A DNA stretch of 9,039 nucleotides, from contig JAPOSK010000236.1 in NCBI GenBank assembly GCA_026709725.1, forward strand, positions 1-9,039, read 5' to 3'. Of the stretch, positions 1 to 6,943 are shown piece after piece. This DNA comes from Paracoccaceae bacterium. GTDB taxonomy: Bacteria > Pseudomonadota > Alphaproteobacteria > Rhodobacterales > Rhodobacteraceae. Positions within the stretch are counted from its first letter, which is position 1. Each line of letters starts with the position of its first letter. A model generated the notes under the pieces. It was not told where the DNA came from, did no database searches, and saw nothing but the letters and a program-made list of their open reading frames with translations. Position numbers and translations under genes: made by a program.

Positions 1-573
1 GGTGTCTTCGATCCGCAAATTGATCATTTCCATATTGGATAAGAATAGCAGTGTCTTATTTGAAATTTCTTCCAGACCGTCTCTAACCTCGCTGAAGGCT
101 TTCTCCCCTGATTTCTTATCTGAGTTAAAGGGAAGCTCATATCGCGTACGCTCTTCAAGGTCCGGGCACGGCTCTAATACCGACGGAAGTACCATTTCGG
201 AGATTTCAAAAGAATGGGTTGGAGACCAGATCCGTGGCGTTTCAGTGTAACCGAATACAGCCTTGAAACCAATGCCAAAGCGTCCAATCTGGTCATCGTC
301 GTCGGCCTTGGTCCCTGCCCCGATATCGGTTATTGCCCGGATATCACTTTCGTCGAATTCACGACCATCATGTTCGAACGTGAGCCCGTTCTTGGAGAGA
401 ATGAAGGCAGCCTCAGTTGCTCCCGTATCTTCCGCATTTTGGAGGAGTTCGTATATGAAGTGGGCAGAATCGGGGTACAAATCTTCTACCAGTAGTCGGC
501 GTAAACCTGAGCGCTCCTTCAGGGTATCGGCAAGACCCTTATTTTTCTCATACACCGCTTCGATGACATTCAT
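1..573 (-). CDS. Sacsin/Hsp90-type GHKL ATPase, N-terminal part (runs off left edge)
   Basis: Reading the minus strand from the ATG at 573 gives 191 codons with no stop before the window edge, so the gene is partial. The visible part is a GHKL (Hsp90/sacsin-like) ATPase domain. Its N-box has E42, N46 and D49 in YELLQNAEDTGA, an HDG follows at 68-70, and the glycine-rich lid motif GRFGIGFKAVF is at 97-107. In this fold these residues hold Mg-ATP. Prokaryotic proteins that open this way are often long, with variable C-terminal effector or recognition regions, which cannot be seen here. The start is well placed: ATG at 573-571 overlaps the helicase stop at 572-570 as ATGA, with GGAG a few bases upstream, so translation is probably coupled to the helicase. 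Family assignment is firm. A partner role in a defence system is inferred from context. Confidence 0.93.
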   Translation of the reverse strand, partial: MNVIEAVYEKNKGLADTLKERSGLRRLLVEDLYPDSAHFIYELLQNAEDTGATEAAFILSKNGLTFEHDGREFDESDIRAITDIGAGTKADDDDQIGRFGIGFKAVFGYTETPRIWSPTHSFEISEMVLPSVLEPCPDLEERTRYELPFNSDKKSGEKAFSEVRDGLEEISNKTLLFLSNMEMINLRIEDT

Positions 574-3500
574 ACCGCTCCATCCTCGTTAATGTGCAAC
601 GAGCCCTGAACAACCAACTCGGAATGGATATCCGAACTATCCGCCAACCTTTCCAACTCTTTAATTCTTTCTTCAAAATCATTGTTGGCTCGGTCCAGTT
701 CACTTTGCTTCATCCGGCGGATCTTGTCATCCGTTGCTGCCTGTATCTGGTCTTGCAGCAGCTCACGTCTTGCATTGTGACTTGTGCGAAGACTTTGCTG
801 CCGGTGTTGCACGAACTCCTGATTCTCCGCCATGTGGTTCGCACGTGCAGAGGACCACTGGCTGTAATGCCGCTTGTCAATCTGGATAAATGTTTCTTCA
901 TCAGATCTGTCGCCTGATGGGTTATCGGTTGCCTTCTGCAGTAATGGCATTACATCGCTTTCAAGCCTTGGGTCCAAGGCAACTGCGATCAGCATATCGT
1001 CAGACCTGATGCCAACTTTTCGCCAGTGGTAGAGTGCGAATGGATATTTTCCAGCAGGTACGACTTGGCTTGATACAGCGAGACTGACTTGTACCGCTTC
1101 GGAGTGTTTGAGGTGCCGAGCTGCCTGGCGAATCAGCGGATGAAGGACATTAAGGTAGGCAGCTTTCGGTTCGTCGGCAGCAGATTGCTGGTCGAATGTT
1201 ACAGGCAAAAGTGGATCGGTGCCCTTAAGATACTTTTCCCATTGCCGAACAACAGGATTGTTCTTTCGTGGCTGACTGAGAAAGTCACTAAGTAGCGTTC
1301 TGCGAATTTGCTGATTGAGTCGCAGCCGCTTGAGTGCCTTGTCACCCAACAGGAAATCACCCTCGCCTTTCGCGATTTTGGACAAATAGGCGGTAACGCA
1401 CCGTTGCAAACTTTTGGGTGAAAGCCAGTAACTTTCGGCTTCTGCAATCTCTTGGTGCCATGTCTGGTTGGGGACTGTCAGGCCAAACAATTCCGCCTGC
1501 TTCTCCTCCAGTGAGGTCTCCTCCTGAATTTTTCGAATCTTGTTATCGGCAAGCTGCCGGAGGCGCTCTGCACGTTGCTCGGATGTCAGCGAGAAACGAT
1601 CAGCGATGTCATTGATCTCCCTTGTGATTTCACCGAGGATCTCCTCTCTGCCTCCAACAGCATGTTGAAACACGCCGATACGCATCAGACACCGCTCGTA
1701 AATGTCAGCGTCAACCGTTCCCGGGGTCACCATGTTGATGATCGCAACGCTCCCGCTTTTTTGGCCGTAGCGATCAATTCGACCGATGCGCTGTTCAATG
1801 CGCATGGGGTTCCACGGCAAGTCATAGTTGACGATCAAATCACAGAATTGAAAATCAAGACCTTCGCTGCCAACCTCTGAAGACAGAAGAATTTCAAGTG
1901 CATCCGCATTGTCTTTTGGCAGTGCGAAACGTCGGCGTAACTCTGCCCGCCGTTCATCAGGAATACCGCCATGCACCAGACCATAGCGCAGTCCTGCTTT
2001 GGCAACATGTTGCTCAATATATGCGAGCGTATGCCGGAAGGTGCTGAAAACCAACGCTTTGTTGTTTGCCATCAAACCCTTGTCCTGAAGGACTTTGATG
2101 AATGCCTGCGCTTTGGGATCAATCGAATCCAGATCGCTTGCCATCTCCAGCAGTGACTGAATATCGGCCCGGATATTGTTAATGAACTTTTTGTTGACAG
2201 GTGCTTCAAGGTCGGTGCTGTCAATCGTTTCAAGACTGTCAAGTTTTCCCGTCAGCATGTCGTTCAAGAGTGGTGAGAGGCCATAGAGACAACTCGCCGC
2301 CTGACGACGGATTGTGGTCATCATAAATTTGACATTCTGTTCGCCATGAGCCCGAGCCAAGATTCTGCTCACAACATCAAGCAAACTATCGTGCAACTCG
2401 CGTTGATCAACTGTGAATTCCACTTTGAGGGTTTCCGGTTTGCGCGTTGTGAACTCCCCTATATCCCGGCGGCGTGTTCGGTTGATCATTGCACTGAATG
2501 TGTAGAGTTCCTCTATAGAGCGGATAATTTGGATGCGACATGCATCGTCGATCTGATCTTCGGCCAGCATGTCGTAGATGTTCTGGAATGCTGGCGCTTC
2601 ACGCAGGAACAAGCGCCCCCAATCGGTTCCTGCGGCACTGAGAAGATCTTCGCGGGCTTTCCTCTGCCAACAGTCCCTGCCAGAGCGACAGTGACCAATT
2701 GCAGCGTTGATAAACCTGTTGGGCTCAGCCATCTGTTCAAAACTCGGGCGATCAATAATCAGGTCTGACCTGAGAACATTCAGTAAGTTGAAGAGATCTT
2801 GACTGCCGAGTTGCACCGGGGTAGCGGTGAGGAAGACAGCAGCTTGGGCGTTATCACAGAAATAGCGAACTGCCTGGTGGAGATAAGTGTCGGCGTTGCG
2901 GATGTGGTGGGCCTCATCCACAATCACAAGATCAAACCTGGGTGGTGGGTCAAGTTCAAGTAAACCGCCGCCGCTTTGTGGCCTCCTGCCTTCCTCGCCA
3001 AAAAGAAGATCCGAATTGAACAGGGAGAACGGGACGATGGCCCGGGAATACCGGTCAGGCCATTCACCCTCCAGATCCATCTCCCGGAGACAGTGACGCA
3101 ACATCCGACCGTCGAGAGCCTCGAAATGCTCATCGAAACGCTTCATTTCCCTGAACCACTTTTGTTCGTTCACCAAAGCTTTTGGGCAGATAACCAACAC
3201 CGAAGAAATGTCCGTTCTGGCCTGCAACTCCTTGATAATCAGACCCGCCTCAATCGTTTTGCCCACTCCGACCTCATCGGCAATGAGCAAACGCGGTCGG
3301 TCCGATCGAATCAGTCTCAAAACAGGCCGGTATTGGTATGGCACAAAGTGGACACGACCTGATCGAAGAGAATAGAGGTTGGCGATAGACGGTGACTGCA
3401 AATGAATGCTTGTAAGATGGATACGCAAATCGTCAGCACTGAGTGTCGGGGTTTTGTCAACAGTTTTGGAAGGCTTGAGTTGGCTCTCGTAATAGGTGGC

Positions 3501-4166
3501 TGAACGATCATTCTGAAACACCTGGTATTGGGTTTCAGGTGCAGTGGTCACAATACCTATGATGGGAACCGTGATGCTGGGGTCGGAGCGCAAAACCACA
3601 AGATCGCCGACCTTGAACATTGTTGATTCATCATGCGATAAGTTGGATTGCATTTGAACTTGGTTCGATGGGGCCGTGGGCCTATCGGAACCGATGGGGA
3701 GAGGTGCAGAACGCGGCTGTGATTGGGAGAAGTCCGACATATCGGCAATGGCTTGTTGCTTGAACGCTTCAATTTCCCTGAGCAACTCCGTTGCAACCCC
3801 AAGCAGTCCGAGGACCCTCGCCAATGTATCGGCATCCCGATAGAGATCTTCGGTGGGCATAGGTTCGGTCGACAGGTGGGCCCAGCGATTGCGGACAGAT
3901 TGGAGCTCCCGGACCCAACTCCGCCCCTCACGCGGAAGATTCATCTTTTGTGAGATCTCGTACCAGTTCTGGTCAAGAACCCGCAGGAGACCAGAAAAAT
4001 CCATTTGCTTGAGATCTGTCAACCCACGCTCCTCCACAACTCGCTGTTGCTGAAAGCTCAGGCAGTTCACGACATGGGTTTCCCACCAATTCTCCCCAAG
4101 TTGAGGCAAATGTGATTCCAAAAAACTGGTTAGTTCGGCAGTTGCCTTTCGGATTAATTCATGCAT
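570..4166 (-). CDS. Swt1-type HEPN domain fused to RapA/SNF2-type DEAH helicase
   Basis: This 1198-residue protein has several parts. Residues 1-140 are alpha-helical and resemble the Swt1 HEPN domain, with the HEPN RNase motif R-x4-H at R92-H97 (RNRWAH). A low-complexity linker (about 145-182) leads to a small beta-rich SH3-like segment near 184-232. The helicase core follows: Walker A in DEVGVGKT (297-304), DEAH (417-420), TATP (447-450), motif V in SEVGSEGLD (763-771) and motif VI QRIGRIDR (792-799). This is the RapA/SNF2 branch of superfamily 2, whose members usually translocate on double-stranded nucleic acid. Residues 1112-1176 look like a charged coiled coil. No canonical ribosome site precedes the ATG at 4166, and no better in-frame start lies upstream. 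The stop overlaps the start of the GHKL ATPase gene. DISARM DrmD is a related helicase, but other DISARM genes are absent here. An RNA- or DNA-triggered nuclease role is inferred. Confidence 0.95.
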   Translation of the reverse strand: MHELIRKATAELTSFLESHLPQLGENWWETHVVNCLSFQQQRVVEERGLTDLKQMDFSGLLRVLDQNWYEISQKMNLPREGRSWVRELQSVRNRWAHLSTEPMPTEDLYRDADTLARVLGLLGVATELLREIEAFKQQAIADMSDFSQSQPRSAPLPIGSDRPTAPSNQVQMQSNLSHDESTMFKVGDLVVLRSDPSITVPIIGIVTTAPETQYQVFQNDRSATYYESQLKPSKTVDKTPTLSADDLRIHLTSIHLQSPSIANLYSLRSGRVHFVPYQYRPVLRLIRSDRPRLLIADEVGVGKTIEAGLIIKELQARTDISSVLVICPKALVNEQKWFREMKRFDEHFEALDGRMLRHCLREMDLEGEWPDRYSRAIVPFSLFNSDLLFGEEGRRPQSGGGLLELDPPPRFDLVIVDEAHHIRNADTYLHQAVRYFCDNAQAAVFLTATPVQLGSQDLFNLLNVLRSDLIIDRPSFEQMAEPNRFINAAIGHCRSGRDCWQRKAREDLLSAAGTDWGRLFLREAPAFQNIYDMLAEDQIDDACRIQIIRSIEELYTFSAMINRTRRRDIGEFTTRKPETLKVEFTVDQRELHDSLLDVVSRILARAHGEQNVKFMMTTIRRQAASCLYGLSPLLNDMLTGKLDSLETIDSTDLEAPVNKKFINNIRADIQSLLEMASDLDSIDPKAQAFIKVLQDKGLMANNKALVFSTFRHTLAYIEQHVAKAGLRYGLVHGGIPDERRAELRRRFALPKDNADALEILLSSEVGSEGLDFQFCDLIVNYDLPWNPMRIEQRIGRIDRYGQKSGSVAIINMVTPGTVDADIYERCLMRIGVFQHAVGGREEILGEITREINDIADRFSLTSEQRAERLRQLADNKIRKIQEETSLEEKQAELFGLTVPNQTWHQEIAEAESYWLSPKSLQRCVTAYLSKIAKGEGDFLLGDKALKRLRLNQQIRRTLLSDFLSQPRKNNPVVRQWEKYLKGTDPLLPVTFDQQSAADEPKAAYLNVLHPLIRQAARHLKHSEAVQVSLAVSSQVVPAGKYPFALYHWRKVGIRSDDMLIAVALDPRLESDVMPLLQKATDNPSGDRSDEETFIQIDKRHYSQWSSARANHMAENQEFVQHRQQSLRTSHNARRELLQDQIQAATDDKIRRMKQSELDRANNDFEERIKELERLADSSDIHSELVVQGSLHINEDGAV

Positions 4167-4207
4167 GGGGAGCAGATCCGTTTTTCTTGTGTCAACATCA
4201 GGGAAAC

Positions 4208-4224
4208 ATGACTCTGAGATTCAT
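4208..4224. promoter_or_regulatory. Imperfect 17-bp palindrome ahead of the helicase gene
   Basis: In the gap between the DUF4143 and helicase genes, two 8-base arms, ATGACTCT and AGATTCAT, flank a single G. Seven of the eight arm positions are complementary. The element lies 42-58 bases upstream of the helicase ATG and could be a dimeric regulator site. No clear promoter was found in the same gap. Confidence 0.25.
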
Positions 4225-4229
4225 ATCAG

Positions 4230-5492
4230 CTAAGTTGTGATGTTTGCCCAGAGCGTCCCAACGGGCATGGCGAACAATCTCTCTCCGGCACGCTGAATCC
4301 GTTCGCCATCGTGAAGGATAATTCCGCACATGAATGCGTCACCGGCTGTCTGCTTCAACCGCTTCAACCCCGTGAAATCATCAGATTTCACTGATGCTGA
4401 AGCCTTAACCTCAATTCCGACAACCTGCCCTTTGTGTTCGAGCACAAAATCGACTTCGACTTTGTCCTTGTCGCGGTAGTGGCTGATCTGTATCCTGTTT
4501 CGGGGAACCGAAGCGATCTTTGCCAGTTCGGAAAAAACAAAGCATTCCAGCAGAATGCCAAACTGACTCCGATGATGTCTGAGACCCTCAGTATCGATAT
4601 TTCGCAAGGCTGCGAGAAGACCACTGTCTAAAAAGTGCAACTTCGGCGATCGCACGAGTCGCTTATGGTCGTTGTGATGCCAGGCTTGAACACGTCGGAA
4701 TAAGAACATTTGCTCAAGCAGTACGAGCCATTGATTTACCGTGTTTGCACTGATTCCCAATGGCGCAGAGAGTCTGCTCAGATTGACAAGATTACCAGCT
4801 GCGGCCGCAGACAGTCTCACGAGTTTGGACAGTTCGTTTCTCTTCAGAACATTGTGCAAATCAGCGATATCTCGCGTTGTCAAACTTTCAGCATAGGAAC
4901 GGAGCCAAGATTGCTGACGCGAATCGTCATTGCGTGACAGTGCTTCCGGATAACCGCCCGCAAGAACGCGCTCAGTCAAGCCCTGTACAGGCACAGCTTT
5001 CCCATAAGCAGGAAAATCAGCAGCGAAGGCACGATCCATGAACACACTTGGCTCGCTCAGGGCTATCTCAGACTGGCTAAATGGTAACAGTTCAATGGTC
5101 TCAATCCGGCCAGCGAGGGAATCGGGAGAAGCCGAACTTGCAAACAGATCCACTGATCCTGTGATCAGAAAGCGGCCAGACCGCTGATCTTCGTCGACTG
5201 TTTTTTTAAGTGCAAGTATGAGTTCTGGAGCGCGCTGAATTTCATCAATGACAGCCCGGTCAAGATCACGAAAGAATCCGGCAGGATCATTTTTTGCAAA
5301 CGTACGGGATTGATCTTCATCCAGCGTAATGTAGTCCATGCCCCGATCTCTGGCGATCTGACAGGCAAGCGTCGTCTTGCCTGACTGCCTTGGTCCAACG
5401 AGAGCAACAACACGGGTATCGGTCAATGCTGTCCTGACTTGCGTTTCAGCATGTCGAGGGATTGAGCCGGACTGTTTGATTTGTCTGGGCAT
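4230..5492 (-). CDS. AAA ATPase with C-terminal DUF4143 domain
   Basis: This 420-residue protein belongs to the AAA_14/DUF4143 family of P-loop ATPases, common in genomic islands and of poorly defined function. Visible motifs are Walker A GPRQSGKT (33-40), Walker B AVIDE (80-84) and a sensor-like FLITGS (108-113). A C-terminal region has D348, E361 and K363 in a D-x12-E-x-K pattern, matching the PD-(D/E)xK nuclease-like fold assigned to DUF4143. The ATG at 5492 is preferred over the farther ATG at 5570: the extra 26 codons would run into the tandem repeats, and family members normally begin shortly before the Walker A. A 63-base gap separates its stop from the helicase start, so the two may be co-transcribed. 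Whether it works with the helicase and GHKL genes or is a neighbour of chance cannot be told from sequence. Confidence 0.93.
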   Translation of the reverse strand: MPRQIKQSGSIPRHAETQVRTALTDTRVVALVGPRQSGKTTLACQIARDRGMDYITLDEDQSRTFAKNDPAGFFRDLDRAVIDEIQRAPELILALKKTVDEDQRSGRFLITGSVDLFASSASPDSLAGRIETIELLPFSQSEIALSEPSVFMDRAFAADFPAYGKAVPVQGLTERVLAGGYPEALSRNDDSRQQSWLRSYAESLTTRDIADLHNVLKRNELSKLVRLSAAAAGNLVNLSRLSAPLGISANTVNQWLVLLEQMFLFRRVQAWHHNDHKRLVRSPKLHFLDSGLLAALRNIDTEGLRHHRSQFGILLECFVFSELAKIASVPRNRIQISHYRDKDKVEVDFVLEHKGQVVGIEVKASASVKSDDFTGLKRLKQTAGDAFMCGIILHDGERIQRAGERLFAMPVGTLWANITT

Positions 5493-5541
5493 AACGCATG
5501 ATCCGATTGGCAAACAGTTCCTGGCTTTGGTAATCCCATTT

Positions 5542-5607
5542 CGTCCAATCCGCAATAGAAGGGCGTCCAATCCGCAATAGAAGGGCGTCCAATCCGCAAT
5601 AGAAGGG
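5542..5607. repeat. Three perfect tandem copies of a 22-bp repeat
   Basis: The copies are 5542-5563, 5564-5585 and 5586-5607. Each begins CGTCCAATCC and ends ATAGAAGGG, and a fourth copy starts with CGTC at 5608 before the sequence diverges. There are no spacers, so this is not a CRISPR array. The unit is close to two turns of the DNA helix, so bound proteins would line up on one face. On the minus strand each copy contains two ATTG half-sites separated by CGG. The array ends 49 bases upstream of the DUF4143 start, which fits a multi-site operator or iteron. A recent slippage duplication with no function is the alternative. Confidence 0.9.
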
Positions 5608-5785
5608 CGTCTGCCAACCCCTAACAGTCTTGGTTGTTCTGTAGTCGTGATTTGACCACAAGACTGGATTCGAAGGTTGATGTACTGGAGTATCTATTGA
5701 TGTTCATAGCCCTACTAAGACTGACATAGAACCAGTGAGGATAATGCTTTCATCGTCTAAAGATCATGAGGCAGGCCGTGCCCCC

Positions 5786-5816
5786 TTGAAACCGCAGCCG
5801 CCGGGTGCCATATGAT
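5786..5816 (+). promoter_or_regulatory. Possible sigma70 promoter for the ankyrin/LysM gene
   Basis: A -35-like TTGAAA (5786-5791) and a -10-like TATGAT (5811-5816) are separated by 19 bases, longer than the usual 16-18. Transcription would begin only a few bases before the ribosome site at 5824, giving a very short leader. The -10 matches consensus in five of six bases. The spacing lowers confidence. Confidence 0.35.
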
Positions 5817-5823
5817 GTTATCG

Positions 5824-5830
5824 AAAGGAG
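5824..5830 (+). promoter_or_regulatory. Ribosome binding site fixing the start at 5839
   Basis: AAAGGAG lies 8 bases before the ATG at 5839. It supports that start, which opens with a signal peptide, over the other frames that are open in this region. Confidence 0.8.
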
Positions 5831-5838
5831 CCCTGCCC

Positions 5839-6512
5839 ATGATCCGATCCCTGATGGTGGCCCTCCTCCTGATGGCGACCTCCACGGCTGTTCCGGCCGA
5901 GATGTTCAGGCAGCCAACCACCATCCTGCCATGATCGATGTGCTGACGAATCACGGCTGGACGCCGCTCTTCGCCGCCGCGGGCCGGGGCATGGTCGAGG
6001 AGGCGCGGTTCTTCCTCGACCACGGCGCCGATCCGAACTGGCAGATTCCGGCAACATCCACTCTGAAGGACACGGGCGGATACCCGATGGTCGCCGCACC
6101 CCGCTCCTCGTGGCTGTTCTCGCCTGCAACCGGAAAAGTCGCCGACAACTAGTCGAGATGCTGCTGGCCTATGGGGCCGATCCCACCCTCCCGGATGCGG
6201 TTGGCGACTCCCCCTCAGCTTGGTCTCGGGTGAACGGATCCCCGGTGTCCGCTACACCCGCAATCACAGGAACCGTCAGCTCGAGCAGCTCATGCGGGCC
6301 TCATGGACGCCGACCCGGCGGCACGCCCCGGCGTGCCGGTCACCCCCGAACCCGTCACCGTCTGTCTCGAGCCCGGCGACACCCGCTTCTCCGATCTGGC
6401 CCTGCGCCATCTCGGGGACCGGGACCGCTGGCCGGAGATTGTCCGGCTCAATGACATCAAGGCAGGCGAGTCCGTCACCGTGGGCGACTGTTTCCTCCTG
6501 CCGCCCCGGTGA
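5839..6512 (+). pseudogene. Exported ankyrin-repeat/LysM protein, interrupted by four -1 frame shifts
   Basis: Joining the frames gives a 225-residue protein. A signal peptide (MIRSLMVALLLMATSTAVPA, likely cut before E21) leads to an ankyrin repeat (GWTPLFAAAGRG to HGADPN, about 39-68), a second repeat (TPLLVAVLACN to YGADPT, about 86-117), a charged stretch and a C-terminal LysM domain (about 174-225, with PGDTRFSDLALRHLG and RWPEIVRLN). LysM domains bind peptidoglycan, so the intact product would sit in the periplasm or on the cell wall. The frame steps by -1 near 5910-5934, 6071-6086, 6210-6214 and 6285-6304. Adding one base to a nearby C or G run repairs each step, most clearly the C5 run at 6210-6214. 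The LysM part alone is an open frame from an ATG at 6303 and might be translated separately. Domain calls are good. Whether the breaks are true decay or assembly error is undecided. Confidence 0.8.
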
Positions 6513-6513
6513 T

Positions 6514-6539
6514 GGGACCGGACTCGGGAGTCCGGTCCC
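6514..6539 (+). terminator. Strong hairpin after the ankyrin/LysM gene
   Basis: An 11-base arm, GGGACCGGACT (6514-6524), pairs perfectly with AGTCCGGTCCC (6529-6539) around a CGGG loop. It begins two bases after the LysM stop codon and precedes the promoter of the next operon, so it probably ends the upstream transcript. No T-run follows, so it would not be a classic intrinsic terminator. It could instead protect an mRNA end. Confidence 0.65.
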
Positions 6540-6552
6540 CACCACCCATCCC

Positions 6553-6581
6553 TTGCCAATCCCGGACGGGGTCCCTATCTT
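6553..6581 (+). promoter_or_regulatory. Sigma70-type promoter of the MNT/HepT operon
   Basis: TTGCCA (6553-6558) and TATCTT (6576-6581) are separated by exactly 17 bases. Transcription would start near 6588, leaving a leader of about 35 bases with a GGGAG ribosome site at 6614-6618. The same -35 hexamer and spacing recur at 8758. Confidence 0.6.
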
Positions 6582-6622
6582 GGACAGGCGACGGCTTGCC
6601 GAGAGACCACCGAGGGAGAGAC

Positions 6623-6943
6623 ATGATGCATGCGCTGCTGCGCCGTCACCGTGCTGCCATCGCCGCCCTCTGCCACCGCCACCGGGTCCAGACCCTGTCC
6701 GTGGTCGGCTCGGCCGCCCGGGGGGTGGATTTCGACCCCATCGGGAGCGATGTCGATTTCCTGGTGGAGTACATCCCGCCCATCCGTGATGACTGGTTCG
6801 ACCGCCACATGGGCCTGATCGTCGATCTCGAGTCCCTCCTTGAGCGGGATGTGGATGTGATCGAGCGGGCCAATCTGCAGAAACCGGATCTCATCGCCTC
6901 CCTCGAGGCCGATGCCCATCTCCTCTATGCCGCCGAAGCCTGA
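6623..6943 (+). CDS. mntA: MNT-domain nucleotidyltransferase, antitoxin of a HEPN/MNT pair
   Basis: This 106-residue protein is a minimal nucleotidyltransferase. The signature runs from G29-S30 through AARG to SDVDFLVEY. The metal-binding aspartates D43 and D45 are present, with a third likely at D78 in the strand DVDVIE. In studied MntA/HepT (type VII) pairs, MntA adds AMP groups to a tyrosine of the HepT toxin and silences it. Length and layout, including the end LLYAAEA, are typical. The ATG at 6623 and the next codon, ATG at 6626, both follow GGGAG at 6614-6618; 6626 has the more usual spacing. The stop lies inside the start of the HepT gene, so the two are translated as a coupled pair. 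All catalytic residues are present, so the protein is probably active. Confidence 0.93.
   Translation: MMHALLRRHRAAIAALCHRHRVQTLSVVGSAARGVDFDPIGSDVDFLVEYIPPIRDDWFDRHMGLIVDLESLLERDVDVIERANLQKPDLIASLEADAHLLYAAEA

Larger units (their letters stand above)
5493..5838. other. Divergent intergenic region between the DUF4143 gene and the ankyrin/LysM gene
   Basis: This stretch of about 350 bases holds no convincing gene. Its left part contains three perfect 22-bp direct repeats. Its right end holds a possible promoter and a clear ribosome site for the plus-strand ankyrin gene. Base composition changes inside it: up to about 5755 it is moderate in G+C, and after that it is G+C rich. Short open frames cross the repeats on the minus strand, but only because the repeat contains no stop in its minus-strand frames. 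I see no clear promoter for the minus-strand DUF4143 gene. Confidence 0.7.

Noticed and set aside
2346..2768. 140-codon plus-strand open frame inside the helicase gene
   Set aside because: It is antisense to conserved helicase sequence and has no start signal.
4190..4195. Perfect TTGACA on the minus strand as a helicase promoter
   Set aside because: The expected -10 position at 16-18 bases falls on CTCCCC, which cannot serve as a -10, and it would lie too close to the start codon.
5493..5570. Longer start of the DUF4143 protein at the ATG at 5570
   Set aside because: It would add 26 residues partly encoded by the 22-bp repeats, with no family resemblance. The ATG at 5492 gives the usual distance to the Walker A motif.
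5542..5611. Tandem repeats as a CRISPR array
   Set aside because: The 22-bp units abut directly with no spacers between them and no cas genes are nearby.
5700..5838. Attachment site or insertion-sequence end at the composition boundary
   Set aside because: No terminal inverted repeats, target-site duplication, tRNA fragment or integrase gene could be found.
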